From Alistipes_A hominis (lineage in GTDB: Bacteria > Bacteroidota > Bacteroidia > Bacteroidales > Rikenellaceae): a stretch of 64,000 nt of DNA. Made by a program: the position numbers and the translations under genes. The notes under the pieces were generated by a model. The model saw only the letters and a list, made by a program, of their open reading frames with translations. It was not told where the DNA came from and did not search any database. Location of the stretch: the NCBI RefSeq assembly GCF_014288115.1, contig NZ_JACOOK010000002.1, forward strand, positions 310,001 through 374,000, read 5' to 3'. This document shows positions 53,805-62,512 of the stretch, in pieces (within the stretch, counting starts at the first letter, position 1; every line of letters starts with the position of its first letter).

Positions 53805-55112
53805 ATGGCAACATTTGAAGTGAAGGGAGGAACGCCGCTCGAAGGCGAGATCCGTCCGCAGGGGGCCAAGAACGAGGCGTTGCAGGTATTGTGCGCCACG
53901 TTGCTGACGCCGGAGAAGGTCATTATCCATAACATTCCCGCCATCGTCGACGTGCTGCAACTGATCGAATTGTTCGAAAAGATGGGGGTGATCGTCCACC
54001 GGCTCGGCGAGGGCTCTTACTCGTTCGAGGCGAAGGAGATCGATTTCGATTACCTGCAGAGCGACGACTACCGCGACCGGGCGGCCCGGTTGCGCGGTTC
54101 GGTGATGATTATCGGGCCGCTGCTGGCGCGCTACGGAGTCGGTTACATCCCGAAGCCGGGCGGCGACAAAATCGGACGTCGGCGGCTGGACACGCATTTC
54201 ATCGGTTTTCAGAAGCTCGGGGCCGAATTCGATTTCGATACCGGCACGAACTTTTTTTCCGTTTCGGGCAAAAACCTGAAGGGATGTTACATGCTGCTCG
54301 ACGAGGCTTCGGTGACCGGTACCGCCAACATCGTCATGGCGGCCGTGCTGGCGAAGGGCCGGACGACGATCTACAATGCGGCCTGCGAGCCGTACGTGCA
54401 GCAATTGTGCCGGATGCTGAACCGCATGGGGGCGCTGATTTCGGGGATCGCGTCGAATCTGCTGGTGATCGACGGGGTCGAAAGTTTGCACGGGACCGCG
54501 CATACGCTGCTGCCCGATATGATCGAGGTGGGCAGCTTTATCGGCATGGCCGCGATGACCCGCAGCCGGATCACGATCAAAGACGTTTCGTTCGAAAACC
54601 TCGGGATCATTCCGGCGCAGTTCGCGCGGATGGGAATCGAGTTCGAGCAGCGCGGCGACGATATCTACATTCCCCGGCACGAGCATTACGAGATAGAGAG
54701 TTTTATCGACGGTTCGATCATGAACATCGCCGATGCGCCGTGGCCGGGCTTGACGCCCGACCTGCTGTCGGTCTTCCTGGTGGTGGCTACGCAGGCCAAG
54801 GGATCGGTGCTGATCCACCAGAAAATGTTCGAAAGCCGGCTGTTTTTCGTCGATAAGCTGATCGATATGGGCGCGCAGATTATCCTGTGCGACCCGCACC
54901 GTGCGACGGTCATCGGGCACGACCATAAAATCCGGCTGCGCGCCACGACGATGACTTCGCCCGATATCCGGGCCGGGGTCGCGCTGTTGATCGCCGCGAT
55001 GTCGGCCGACGGACGTAGCATTATCCAGAACGTCGAGCAAATCGACCGGGGGTATCAGAATATCGACGGGCGGCTGAACGCTCTCGGCGCCTGCATCCGC
55101 CGGATCGGATAA
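53805..55112 (+). CDS. murA: UDP-N-acetylglucosamine 1-carboxyvinyltransferase MurA (Asp variant)
   Basis: A 435-residue EPSP-synthase-fold enzyme that transfers enolpyruvate from PEP to UDP-GlcNAc, the first committed step of peptidoglycan synthesis. N-terminal KNEALQVL carries the catalytic Lys22-equivalent. The mobile loop reads PGGDKIGRR, with Asp121 in place of the usual Cys115. Asp at this position is known to keep activity but blocks alkylation by fosfomycin. The start is the ATG at 53805 (MATFEVKGG); the upstream frame from 53772 adds 11 atypical residues. Confidence 0.96.
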   Translation: MATFEVKGGTPLEGEIRPQGAKNEALQVLCATLLTPEKVIIHNIPAIVDVLQLIELFEKMGVIVHRLGEGSYSFEAKEIDFDYLQSDDYRDRAARLRGSVMIIGPLLARYGVGYIPKPGGDKIGRRRLDTHFIGFQKLGAEFDFDTGTNFFSVSGKNLKGCYMLLDEASVTGTANIVMAAVLAKGRTTIYNAACEPYVQQLCRMLNRMGALISGIASNLLVIDGVESLHGTAHTLLPDMIEVGSFIGMAAMTRSRITIKDVSFENLGIIPAQFARMGIEFEQRGDDIYIPRHEHYEIESFIDGSIMNIADAPWPGLTPDLLSVFLVVATQAKGSVLIHQKMFESRLFFVDKLIDMGAQIILCDPHRATVIGHDHKIRLRATTMTSPDIRAGVALLIAAMSADGRSIIQNVEQIDRGYQNIDGRLNALGACIRRIG

Positions 55113-55340
55113 TACCGCGCGCCGCGCCGGGAGCGAGCGTCCCGTTGCGCTGCGGTTTCAGGGGGCGTTCTGCCGTCCCCGGCGCCTGATTTTCCTGTCC
55201 GGACGTTCGTTCCGGCGTCGGCGGACACTTTTTTCTGTTTTTCAAAATCTTTCGTTTGTTTCGTTTCCTGCCGGATAAAGGTATAAAAAAGGAATGGAAT
55301 GCTATTGATTCCGTCTTTTTGGAACTATACTTTTGACGTA
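55113..55340. other. Intergenic region after murA with an RNA promoter
   Basis: After murA there are about 190 bases without a gene or clear terminator. A strong promoter follows: TTG at 55305-55307, 20 bases, TACTTTTG at 55328-55335, driving the RNA candidate at 55341. Confidence 0.6.
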
Positions 55341-55564
55341 ATAAAATAATAATATTCTTTATTATATAAGAATTTATCGAATAATTTATTTGGGGATATG
55401 GACCGGATTTCATACTGGGATTGCGTAATCCGGCTCATATCCCTTGATTAGGGGTGTTTATGAAAGTGAATTAAACGAAGTTTTGAGACGAAAAAGGTCC
55501 GGTTCGGTTTTTCGATTAATGTCATGGCGAGGGTGTTGTCGGAAAGTCGGACCGGGCTTTTTTT
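55341..55564 (+). ncRNA. Candidate structured RNA (~224 nt) between murA and ppdK
   Basis: A strong promoter (55305-55335) predicts a start near 55341. The transcript would fold into three hairpins. H1 is ATTCTT/AAGAAT (55354-55373). H2 is GGGATATG and CCGGATT (55393-55409) with AATCCGG and CATATCCC (55427-55443), 15 pairs with a small internal loop. H3 is a 16-pair stem of 55491-55506 with 55548-55563, including G-U pairs and ending in seven T, a terminator. Within H2 a 17-codon frame (ATG 55398 to TAG 55451, MDRISYWDC...) could be a leader peptide. No gene follows on this strand. It matches no RNA family I know. Confidence 0.55.
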
Positions 55565-55827
55565 AACGACGGGATTCCCTTTCTCTTTGAACTTACCTCG
55601 AAAGAACGGGTGTTTTTATACGAACCTGACTTCCGGCACGCGGAGGTTCGTATCGGCCGCCGGTATTTTTATGTCCTTTTCCGGCGCGCGCCGGAAAATT
55701 AGGGGTTGGTACCCGGCCTGATATTTCGTCTTTTCCGGGATCGTTTCCGTTTTCGCCGTAAAAACAAAAGGGGCGGCGTCATTGACGCCGCCCCTTTCCG
55801 GGTTCCGGAAGATCCGGAGCGTTTCGA
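55565..55827. other. Intergenic region with inverted repeats
   Basis: A 10-bp inverted repeat ATACGAACCT (55618-55627) / AGGTTCGTAT (55644-55653) and a perfect palindrome TTTTCCGGCGCGCGCCGGAAAA in two halves at 55677-55698 lie here. Neither has a T tract on a useful side. No gene is convincing. Confidence 0.55.
55757..55797 (-). terminator. Terminator of ppdK
   Basis: AAAGGGGCGGCGTC at 55767-55780 and GACGCCGCCCCTTT at 55784-55797 form a perfect 14-bp stem with a 3-base loop. On the - strand it is followed by TTTTGTTTTT. Confidence 0.93.
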
Positions 55828-58563
55828 TTATTTATCGCCTTGTTTCAGCGCTGCGTGAGCCGCTGCCAGACGTGCGATGGGCACGCGGAACGGAGAACAC
55901 GAAACGTAGTTCAGGCCGGCATAATGGCAGAATTCCACCGAGCTCGGTTCGCCGCCGTGCTCGCCGCAGATACCGCACTTGAGTTTCGGTTTTACGCCGC
56001 GGCCTTTGAATACGGCTTCGCGCACCAGTTGGCCGACGCCGTCCTGGTCGAGCACCTGGAACGGGTCGTGCTTCAGGATGCCTTTTTCGATGTAAACGGG
56101 CAGGAATTTCGCTACGTCGTCGCGCGAGAACCCGAGCGTCATCTGCGTCAGGTCGTTCGTGCCGAACGAGAAAAATTCGGCCTCTTCGGCGATCTCGTTG
56201 GCCGTAACGGCTGCGCGCGGGATCTCGATCATCGTACCGATCATGTAGTCGATCCGGTCGTTGCGTTCGGCGAATACCGATTCGGCGGTAGCCTTGATAA
56301 CGTCTTTCTGGTATTTCAGCTCTTTCACGTTGCCTACCAGCGGAACCATGATCTCCACGTGTACGTCGATACCCTTGTTCTTGCGGGTGTTCAGCGCAGC
56401 TTCGATGATGGCGCGAGCCTGCATTTCGGTAATTTCGGGATAAGTATTTCCCAGACGGCAACCGCGGTGTCCGAGCATCGGGTTCGATTCGGCCAGCGAT
56501 TCGACCTTGTTCTTAATCGTTTCGAACGGAACTTTCAGGTCGTCGGCCAGTTCCTTCATCTCTTTTTCGAAGTGAGGAACGAACTCGTGCAAAGGCGGAT
56601 CGAGCAGGCGAACCGTTACGGGCAGCCCGTTCATCGCTTCGAACAGACCTTCGAAGTCGCCGCGCTGGATCGGCAGCAGCTTGGCCAGCGCCTTGCGGCG
56701 TCCGGCTTCGTCGTCGGCCAGGATCATTTCGCGTACGGCCTTGATGCGGTCGCCTTCGAAGAACATGTGCTCGGTACGGCACAGGCCGATACCCTGAGCT
56801 CCGAATTTGAACGCGGTCTGCGCGTCGCGCGGCGTGTCGGCGTTCGCGCGCACCTTCAGGCGTGCGTATTCGTCGGCCAGTTCCATCAGTTTGGCGAAAT
56901 CGCCGCTCACTTCGGCGTCGATCGTGCTCACTTTGCCTTCGTAGATGATGCCCGTCGATCCGTCCAGCGAAATCCAGTCGCCTTCTTTGTATTTTTTGTT
57001 GCCTACGGTAATCGTGCGGGCCTTGTAGTCGATCTGCAGGTCGCCGGCGCCCGAAACGCAGCACTTGCCCATGCCGCGCGCAACGACGGCCGCGTGCGAA
57101 GTCATACCGCCGCGCGCGGTCAGGATGCCGTTTGCGGAGTTCATGCCCTTCAGGTCTTCCGGAGAGGTTTCGATGCGGACGAGGATCGTCTCTTTACCTT
57201 GTTCGGCCCATTTTTCGGCGTCGTCGGCGAAGAATACGATCTGCCCCGAAGCGGCGCCCGGGGAGGCGGGCAGTCCCTTTGCGATGATGTTGGCCTGTTT
57301 CAGCGCTTTCTTGTCGAATACCGGGTGCAGCAGTTCGTCCAGCTTGGCCGGTTCCACGCGCAGAACGGCGGTCGGAGCGTCGATCAGACCCTCTTTGAGC
57401 ATTTCCATCGCGATACGAACCATGGCTGCGCCGGTACGCTTGCCGTTACGCGTTTGCAGCATCCACAATTTGCCGTTTTGGATCGTGAATTCCAGATCCT
57501 GCATGTCGCGGAAATAGTTTTCGAGGTGCTGCTGGATTTCGTTCAGCTCTTTGAACGCGGCGGGCATCACCTCTTCGAGCGACGGATATTTCAGCGCGCG
57601 TTCGCTTTCCGAAATGCCCTGCAGTTCGGCCCAGCGGCGCGAACCTTCGAGGGTGATCTCCTGCGGCGTGCGGATGCCGGCTACCACGTCTTCGCCCTGT
57701 GCGTTGACCAGGTATTCGCCGTTGAAAATGTCTTCGCCGGTAGCGGCGTCGCGCGTAAAGGCCACGCCGGTAGCCGACGTTTCGCCCATGTTACCGAATA
57801 CCATCGCCTGTACGGTTACGGCGGTGCCCCATTCGGCCGGGATGTTGTTCAGCTTGCGGTACAGGATCGCACGCTCGTTCATCCAACTGCTGAATACGGC
57901 GCAGATGGCGCCCCAGAGCTGTTCCCACGGATTGGTCGGGAACTCTTTGCCGGTATTCTTCAGGATGGCGGCCTTGAAACGTTTTACCAGTTCTTTCAGG
58001 TCGTCGGTCGTCAGTTCGGTATCGTTCTTTACTTTCTTTTCCTCCTTGATCGCATCGATGATCTCTTCGAACGGATCGACGTCCTCTTTGCTCTGCGGTT
58101 TCATGTCCATCACCACGTCGCCGTACATCTGTACGAAACGGCGGTACGAGTCCCATGCGAAACGCGCGTTGCCGGTCTTCTTGGCGATGCCTTCGACGGC
58201 TTCGTCGTTCAAGCCGAGGTTCAGGATCGTGTCCATCATACCCGGCATCGAAGCGCGCGCGCCCGAACGTACCGACAGCAAAAGCGGATTCGTGCTGCTG
58301 CCAAACTCCATGCCCATGTTCTTCTCGACCTGTTTCATGGCGGCTTCGACTTCGGGCTTGATCATCTTGATCACTTCTTCCTTACCGTGCTGATAGTACT
58401 CGGTGCAGACCTCGGTGGTGATGGTAAATCCCGGAGGAACCGGAATACCGACCAGGTTCATTTCCGCGAGGTTAGCTCCTTTTCCTCCGAGCAATTCTCT
58501 CATCTTTCCGTTACCCTCGGCCTTCTTGTTGCCGAAGGTGTAAACTCTTTTTACGTTTGGCAT
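55828..58563 (-). CDS. ppdK: Pyruvate, phosphate dikinase
   Basis: PPDK (911 aa) interconverts pyruvate + ATP + Pi with PEP + AMP + PPi. The ATP-grasp domain comes first (VYTFGNKKAEGN, LLGGKGANLAEM). The swivelling phosphohistidine domain follows, with His490 in GGMTSHAAVVARG. The C-terminal PEP/pyruvate barrel has GLCRTEHMFF and the catalytic cysteine in KCGICGEHGG. Length is normal. It has its own promoter with a ~100-base leader containing a hairpin (CCGCTTT/AAAGCGG type, 58629-58649) and its own terminator, so it is a single-gene unit. Confidence 0.97.
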   Translation of the reverse strand: MPNVKRVYTFGNKKAEGNGKMRELLGGKGANLAEMNLVGIPVPPGFTITTEVCTEYYQHGKEEVIKMIKPEVEAAMKQVEKNMGMEFGSSTNPLLLSVRSGARASMPGMMDTILNLGLNDEAVEGIAKKTGNARFAWDSYRRFVQMYGDVVMDMKPQSKEDVDPFEEIIDAIKEEKKVKNDTELTTDDLKELVKRFKAAILKNTGKEFPTNPWEQLWGAICAVFSSWMNERAILYRKLNNIPAEWGTAVTVQAMVFGNMGETSATGVAFTRDAATGEDIFNGEYLVNAQGEDVVAGIRTPQEITLEGSRRWAELQGISESERALKYPSLEEVMPAAFKELNEIQQHLENYFRDMQDLEFTIQNGKLWMLQTRNGKRTGAAMVRIAMEMLKEGLIDAPTAVLRVEPAKLDELLHPVFDKKALKQANIIAKGLPASPGAASGQIVFFADDAEKWAEQGKETILVRIETSPEDLKGMNSANGILTARGGMTSHAAVVARGMGKCCVSGAGDLQIDYKARTITVGNKKYKEGDWISLDGSTGIIYEGKVSTIDAEVSGDFAKLMELADEYARLKVRANADTPRDAQTAFKFGAQGIGLCRTEHMFFEGDRIKAVREMILADDEAGRRKALAKLLPIQRGDFEGLFEAMNGLPVTVRLLDPPLHEFVPHFEKEMKELADDLKVPFETIKNKVESLAESNPMLGHRGCRLGNTYPEITEMQARAIIEAALNTRKNKGIDVHVEIMVPLVGNVKELKYQKDVIKATAESVFAERNDRIDYMIGTMIEIPRAAVTANEIAEEAEFFSFGTNDLTQMTLGFSRDDVAKFLPVYIEKGILKHDPFQVLDQDGVGQLVREAVFKGRGVKPKLKCGICGEHGGEPSSVEFCHYAGLNYVSCSPFRVPIARLAAAHAALKQGDK

Positions 58564-58669
58564 CTTCTTTTTACGTTTAATCCGTTTTGAATTTATTTGT
58601 AGTTATTGAATTTTTTAAATAAATACGACCGCTTTCGGTAAAAAAGCGGCGAGCCGGTAAATAGGTGTG

Positions 58670-58701
58670 CAAAAGTAATGATTTAATTTAATATCTGCAA
58701 A
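58670..58701 (-). promoter_or_regulatory. Promoter for ppdK
   Basis: On the - strand TTTG (58701-58698), 20 bases, then TACTTTTG (58677-58670): a full two-box match with ideal spacing. Confidence 0.75.
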
Positions 58702-58704
58702 AAT

Positions 58705-59712
58705 TTATCGGACTTCCGGCGATTCGGGTTTTTTGTTTTCAAAGTCCAGAAATACCGGCAGATGGTCGCTGTATCCTCCGGTGTACCGGCCGGCTTGGAA
58801 AGTCCGGATCGGATAGCCTTTCCATGGGCCCGACCGGTGGATCAGGTAGTCCCGGACGAAAATGCCACAGCGGCCTCCGTAGCGCAGGCCGTTTCCGGAA
58901 GCGAAAGCCCCGCTGACCAGAATGTAGTCGAACAACTGCCGGCGGTCGCGGTAAACCAGCGTGCCGTAGCCTTGCCGGCGCAGGCCGACGAACGGCGTGT
59001 AGAGCGCGGACGGGTCGGCCGGAGCGTTTCGGAGAGCGGTTTCGGGTCGGACGTGCAGGATTTTACGGGATTCGCGAGCGTCGGGTTCGGCGTTGAAATC
59101 GCCCAGAACGACCAATTTCCGTTGCGGCGAGCCGGTCAGCAGCGAATCGACCGTCCGGCGCAGCGAGCGGAACGCCTCGGCGCGGTAGCGCGCGGCGTTC
59201 ATCTGCGAGGGCAGGTGGCAGAGGATCAGCGTAACCGATTCGCCGAGCAATTCCCCGTCTACCGTAAGCAGGCTGCGCGTCAGCCCTCGGCCGAAAACCT
59301 GCCGGACGCGCGTCGGAAAAAAGCGGCTGCCCCGATACAGCAACACCACGTCCATGCCGCGCGGATCGCCGCTGTTGCGGTGGATGTAATTGTAGTCCGA
59401 CCGCATGGCGTACATCAGGTCGCGTACGACCGCTTCGTTTTCGACCTCCGCGAGCGCCAGCAGGTCGGCGTCGAGGTCGTCGATCACGCGCGATATATGG
59501 TTGATCTTCATGCGATACCGCTCGGTGTTCCAGCGTCGGGGACTGTGCGGGGTGAACTCCGCGTCGCCAGCCGACGGATCGGGTACCGTGTCGAATAGCG
59601 ATTCGACGTTATAGCAGGCGATCCGGATGCGGTCGGGTTCCGTTCCGGCCGCCGTCCCGCAGCAAAATGCGGTGGCGCACAGCAGGACGGACAGCAGGCG
59701 GATCGGTCTCAT
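58705..59712 (-). CDS. Secreted endonuclease/exonuclease/phosphatase (EEP) family protein
   Basis: A 335-residue protein with a signal peptide (1-23; the FCCG cysteine pair could also be a lipobox). EEP-fold motifs appear in order: IACYNVESLFD (metal-binding Asn), LALAEVEN (catalytic Glu), GDFNAEP (Asp and Asn) and YSDHLPVF (terminal His). Family members are DNases, phosphatases and sphingomyelinases; the substrate is unknown. A -7 box lies on the - strand at 59737-59730. It reads into the ppdK promoter region without a terminator. Confidence 0.86.
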   Translation of the reverse strand: MRPIRLLSVLLCATAFCCGTAAGTEPDRIRIACYNVESLFDTVPDPSAGDAEFTPHSPRRWNTERYRMKINHISRVIDDLDADLLALAEVENEAVVRDLMYAMRSDYNYIHRNSGDPRGMDVVLLYRGSRFFPTRVRQVFGRGLTRSLLTVDGELLGESVTLILCHLPSQMNAARYRAEAFRSLRRTVDSLLTGSPQRKLVVLGDFNAEPDARESRKILHVRPETALRNAPADPSALYTPFVGLRRQGYGTLVYRDRRQLFDYILVSGAFASGNGLRYGGRCGIFVRDYLIHRSGPWKGYPIRTFQAGRYTGGYSDHLPVFLDFENKKPESPEVR

Positions 59713-59729
59713 GGGATACGGGTTTCATG

Positions 59730-59737
59730 CAAATTTA
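59730..59737 (-). promoter_or_regulatory. -7 box for the EEP gene
   Basis: On the - strand TAAATTTG fits TAnnTTTG and lies 18 bases before the ATG at 59712. No clear second box. Confidence 0.45.
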
Positions 59738-59860
59738 GGATAATATATCCGTTTTTTGCCCTTTTTTAGCGCGTTTGACGAACTTTTGCCCGGGTTTTTA
59801 CGTTATAAGCAATAAAAGGCGCGGCAAAAATCCCCGTTAAACGCGTTCTTAGGGGCGTAT

Positions 59861-59891
59861 TTTGCGTTTGTCCAAAAAATGCGTAAATTAG
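59861..59891 (+). promoter_or_regulatory. Promoter for gyrA
   Basis: TTTG at 59861-59864, 19 bases, then TAAATTAG at 59884-59891 (one mismatch to TAnnTTTG). The leader is about 50 bases. Confidence 0.5.
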
Positions 59892-59947
59892 CGACCTAAA
59901 ACGAAGGCGACTCATCGCTTCACAACAAAGGACTATAAGCTCAAATC

Positions 59948-62494
59948 ATGGCAGAAGAAGGAACAAGCGAAAGAATCATCAAAATCAATATCGAAGAGGA
60001 GATGAAATCGGCCTACATCGATTATTCGATGTCGGTCATCGTGTCCCGTGCGCTTCCGGATGTGAGGGACGGCATGAAACCCGTTCACCGCCGGATTCTG
60101 TACGACATGAGTAACGAACTGAATCTCTATTCGGACAAACCGCACCGTAAGTCGGCGAGAATCGTCGGCGACGTGCTCGGTAAGTTCCACCCGCACGGCG
60201 ACTTGTCGGTCTACGAAGCGATGGTGCGTATGGCACAGGAGTGGAGCCTGCGCTATATGCTGGTGGACGGGCAGGGGAACTTCGGTTCGGTCGACGGCGA
60301 CGGTCCGGCTGCCATGCGTTATACGGAGGCCCGGATGAAAAAGATCGCCGACGAGGTGATGGCCGATATCGAAAAGGATACCGTCGAGTTTCGTCCGAAT
60401 TTCGACGAGACGATTCCGGAGCCGACCGTGCTGCCGACCAAGATCCCATTGCTGCTGGTCAACGGCGCGTCGGGGATCGCCGTCGGGATGGCGACCAACA
60501 TGCCGCCGCACAACCTGTCCGACACGATCGACGCGATTTGCGCTTATATCGACGATCCGAATATCGAAGTGGCCGACCTGATTAAGCATATCAAGGCTCC
60601 CGATTTTCCGACCGGAGGGATTATCTACGGTTACGAGGGCGTGAAGGAGGCTTATGAAACCGGCCGCGGCCGCGTGATGATGCGGGCGAAGACCGAGATC
60701 GAGCATACGGCTACCGGCCGCGAGTGCATCGTAGTGACCGAAATTCCCTACATGGTGAACAAGGCCGAGATGATCCGCAAGATCGCCGACCTGATCAACG
60801 AAAAGAAAATCGAGGGAATCGCCTACATCAACGACGAGAGCGACCGGAACGGGATGCGTATCGTGATGATCCTCAAACACGATGCGGTTGCCAGCGTCGT
60901 GCTGAACAACCTGTTCAAGTACACGGCTCTGCAGACGTCGTTCCCGGTCAACAACATCGCGCTGGTCGACGGACGGCCGATGTTGCTGAACCTGCGCGAT
61001 TTGATCCGCTATTTTGTCGAGCACCGGCACGATGTGGTGGTGCGCCGTACGCGTTACGACCTGGCGCAGGCCGAAAAACGGGCCCACATTCTGGAAGGTT
61101 TGCTGATAGCCGTCGATCATATCGACGAGGTGATCCATATCATCCGCAGTTCGCAAAGCCCGGACGAAGCCAAGATCGCATTGATAAACCGGTTCGAGCT
61201 GTCGGAAGTGCAGGCCACTGCGATCATCGACATGCGTCTGAGGGCGTTGACCGGTCTCGAACGCGATAAGCTGAAACAGGAGTACGACGAGCTTTGCAAG
61301 CGGATCGCCTACTATAAAGAGGTGCTTGAAAGCGTAGCGTTGCAGATGCGGATCATCCGCGACGAGATGATCGAGATCAAGGAAAAATACGGCGACGAGC
61401 GTCGCACGGAGATCGTGCTGAGCGCCGAGGAGTTCAATCCGGAAGATTTTTACGCCGACGACGAAATGGTGATTACCATTTCGCATATGGGCTATATCAA
61501 ACGGACGCCGCTGACCGAGTACCGCACGCAGAATCGCGGCGGTGTCGGCGTAAAAGGCAGTGCGACGCGCGACGAAGATTTTATCGAGCACATCTATGTG
61601 ACCACGATGCACAACACGATGTTGTTCTTCACCGAAAAAGGACGCTGCTACTGGCTGAAAGTTTATGCGATTCCGGAAGGGGCGAGGGCTTCGAAAGGCC
61701 GCGCGATCCAGAACGTGATCCAAATCGAGCCGGACGACAAGGTGCGCGCCTACATCAACGTCCGTCGCCTGGACGATAAGGAGTATGTGAACAGCAACTA
61801 TATCATCATGTGTACCAAAGCCGGTATCGTGAAAAAAACGCTGCTCGAAGCCTATTCGCGTCCGCGGCAGAACGGCGTGAACGCCATCACGATCAAAGAG
61901 GGCGACCAGTTGCTCGAAGCCGTGCTGACCAGCGGGCACAGCGAAGTGATTATCGCTGCGAAGAACGGCAAAGCGATTCGTTTCAACGAAGAGGTCGTCC
62001 GTCCGATCGGTCGTACCGGCGCCGGCGTCAAGGGGATTACCATCGACGACGACGACGAGGTGGTCGGCATGATTTGTGTCGAAAAGGATGTCAAGGAGGA
62101 TATTCTGGTCGTTTCCGAAAACGGTTACGGCAAACGCACCGACCTGGACGACTACCGTATTACGAACCGCGGCGGGAAAGGGGTCAAGACGTTGCAGATT
62201 ACCGAGAAAACCGGCAAGCTGATCGCCATCAAGTCGGTGACCGACGAGAACGATCTGATGATCATTAATAAATCGGGGCTGACGATCCGTATCCCGGTCG
62301 GGGATATCCGTTTGGCCGGCCGCGCCACCCAGGGTGTGAAAGTGATCAACCTGCGCAATAACGATGCGATCGCTTCCGTTGTTCCGGTACCCAAGAGCGA
62401 GGAGGACAACGATTCCGAGGCAGGAGTCACAGAAGAGTCCGGCGGGAACGGTGCTCAACCGACGGCGGACGCCTCTGAAAACAATATTGAATAA
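59948..62494 (+). CDS. gyrA: DNA gyrase subunit A
   Basis: The DNA-cleaving subunit (848 aa) of gyrase. The catalytic Tyr125 is in AAMRYTEAR. The C-terminal beta-pinwheel includes the GyrA-box as NRGGKG, which separates it from ParC. The quinolone-resistance region reads HPHGDLSVYEAM: Leu86 (codon TTG, 60203-60205) occupies the place of E. coli Ser83, and Glu90 that of Asp87. Ser83Leu is a classic fluoroquinolone-resistance change. TTG is one base from TCG, the favoured Ser codon here. A TPR gene follows after 18 bases. gyrB is not in the window. Confidence 0.97.
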   Translation: MAEEGTSERIIKINIEEEMKSAYIDYSMSVIVSRALPDVRDGMKPVHRRILYDMSNELNLYSDKPHRKSARIVGDVLGKFHPHGDLSVYEAMVRMAQEWSLRYMLVDGQGNFGSVDGDGPAAMRYTEARMKKIADEVMADIEKDTVEFRPNFDETIPEPTVLPTKIPLLLVNGASGIAVGMATNMPPHNLSDTIDAICAYIDDPNIEVADLIKHIKAPDFPTGGIIYGYEGVKEAYETGRGRVMMRAKTEIEHTATGRECIVVTEIPYMVNKAEMIRKIADLINEKKIEGIAYINDESDRNGMRIVMILKHDAVASVVLNNLFKYTALQTSFPVNNIALVDGRPMLLNLRDLIRYFVEHRHDVVVRRTRYDLAQAEKRAHILEGLLIAVDHIDEVIHIIRSSQSPDEAKIALINRFELSEVQATAIIDMRLRALTGLERDKLKQEYDELCKRIAYYKEVLESVALQMRIIRDEMIEIKEKYGDERRTEIVLSAEEFNPEDFYADDEMVITISHMGYIKRTPLTEYRTQNRGGVGVKGSATRDEDFIEHIYVTTMHNTMLFFTEKGRCYWLKVYAIPEGARASKGRAIQNVIQIEPDDKVRAYINVRRLDDKEYVNSNYIIMCTKAGIVKKTLLEAYSRPRQNGVNAITIKEGDQLLEAVLTSGHSEVIIAAKNGKAIRFNEEVVRPIGRTGAGVKGITIDDDDEVVGMICVEKDVKEDILVVSENGYGKRTDLDDYRITNRGGKGVKTLQITEKTGKLIAIKSVTDENDLMIINKSGLTIRIPVGDIRLAGRATQGVKVINLRNNDAIASVVPVPKSEEDNDSEAGVTEESGGNGAQPTADASENNIE

Positions 62495-62512
62495 TTATTA
62501 AAAAGCTGAATC

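Noticed and set aside
55536..55564. Resemblance of GGAAAGTCGGACCGGGCT to RNase P conserved region I
   Set aside because: It lies at the 3' end of a ~224-nt transcript in a terminator stem, and the rest of RNase P RNA (over 300 nt) is missing.
55524..55721. A 65-codon frame after the RNA candidate
   Set aside because: It overlaps the terminator stem of the RNA candidate, has no start context and no recognisable features.
55840..58590. A 916-codon open frame antisense to ppdK
   Set aside because: Same cause. PPDK on the other strand has every family motif, its own promoter and its own terminator.
59933..62458. An 841-codon open frame antisense to gyrA
   Set aside because: It is the mirror of a strongly conserved gene with codon bias that avoids antisense stops. 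The translation has no recognisable domain and is rich in His, Asp and Arg as expected from reverse reading.
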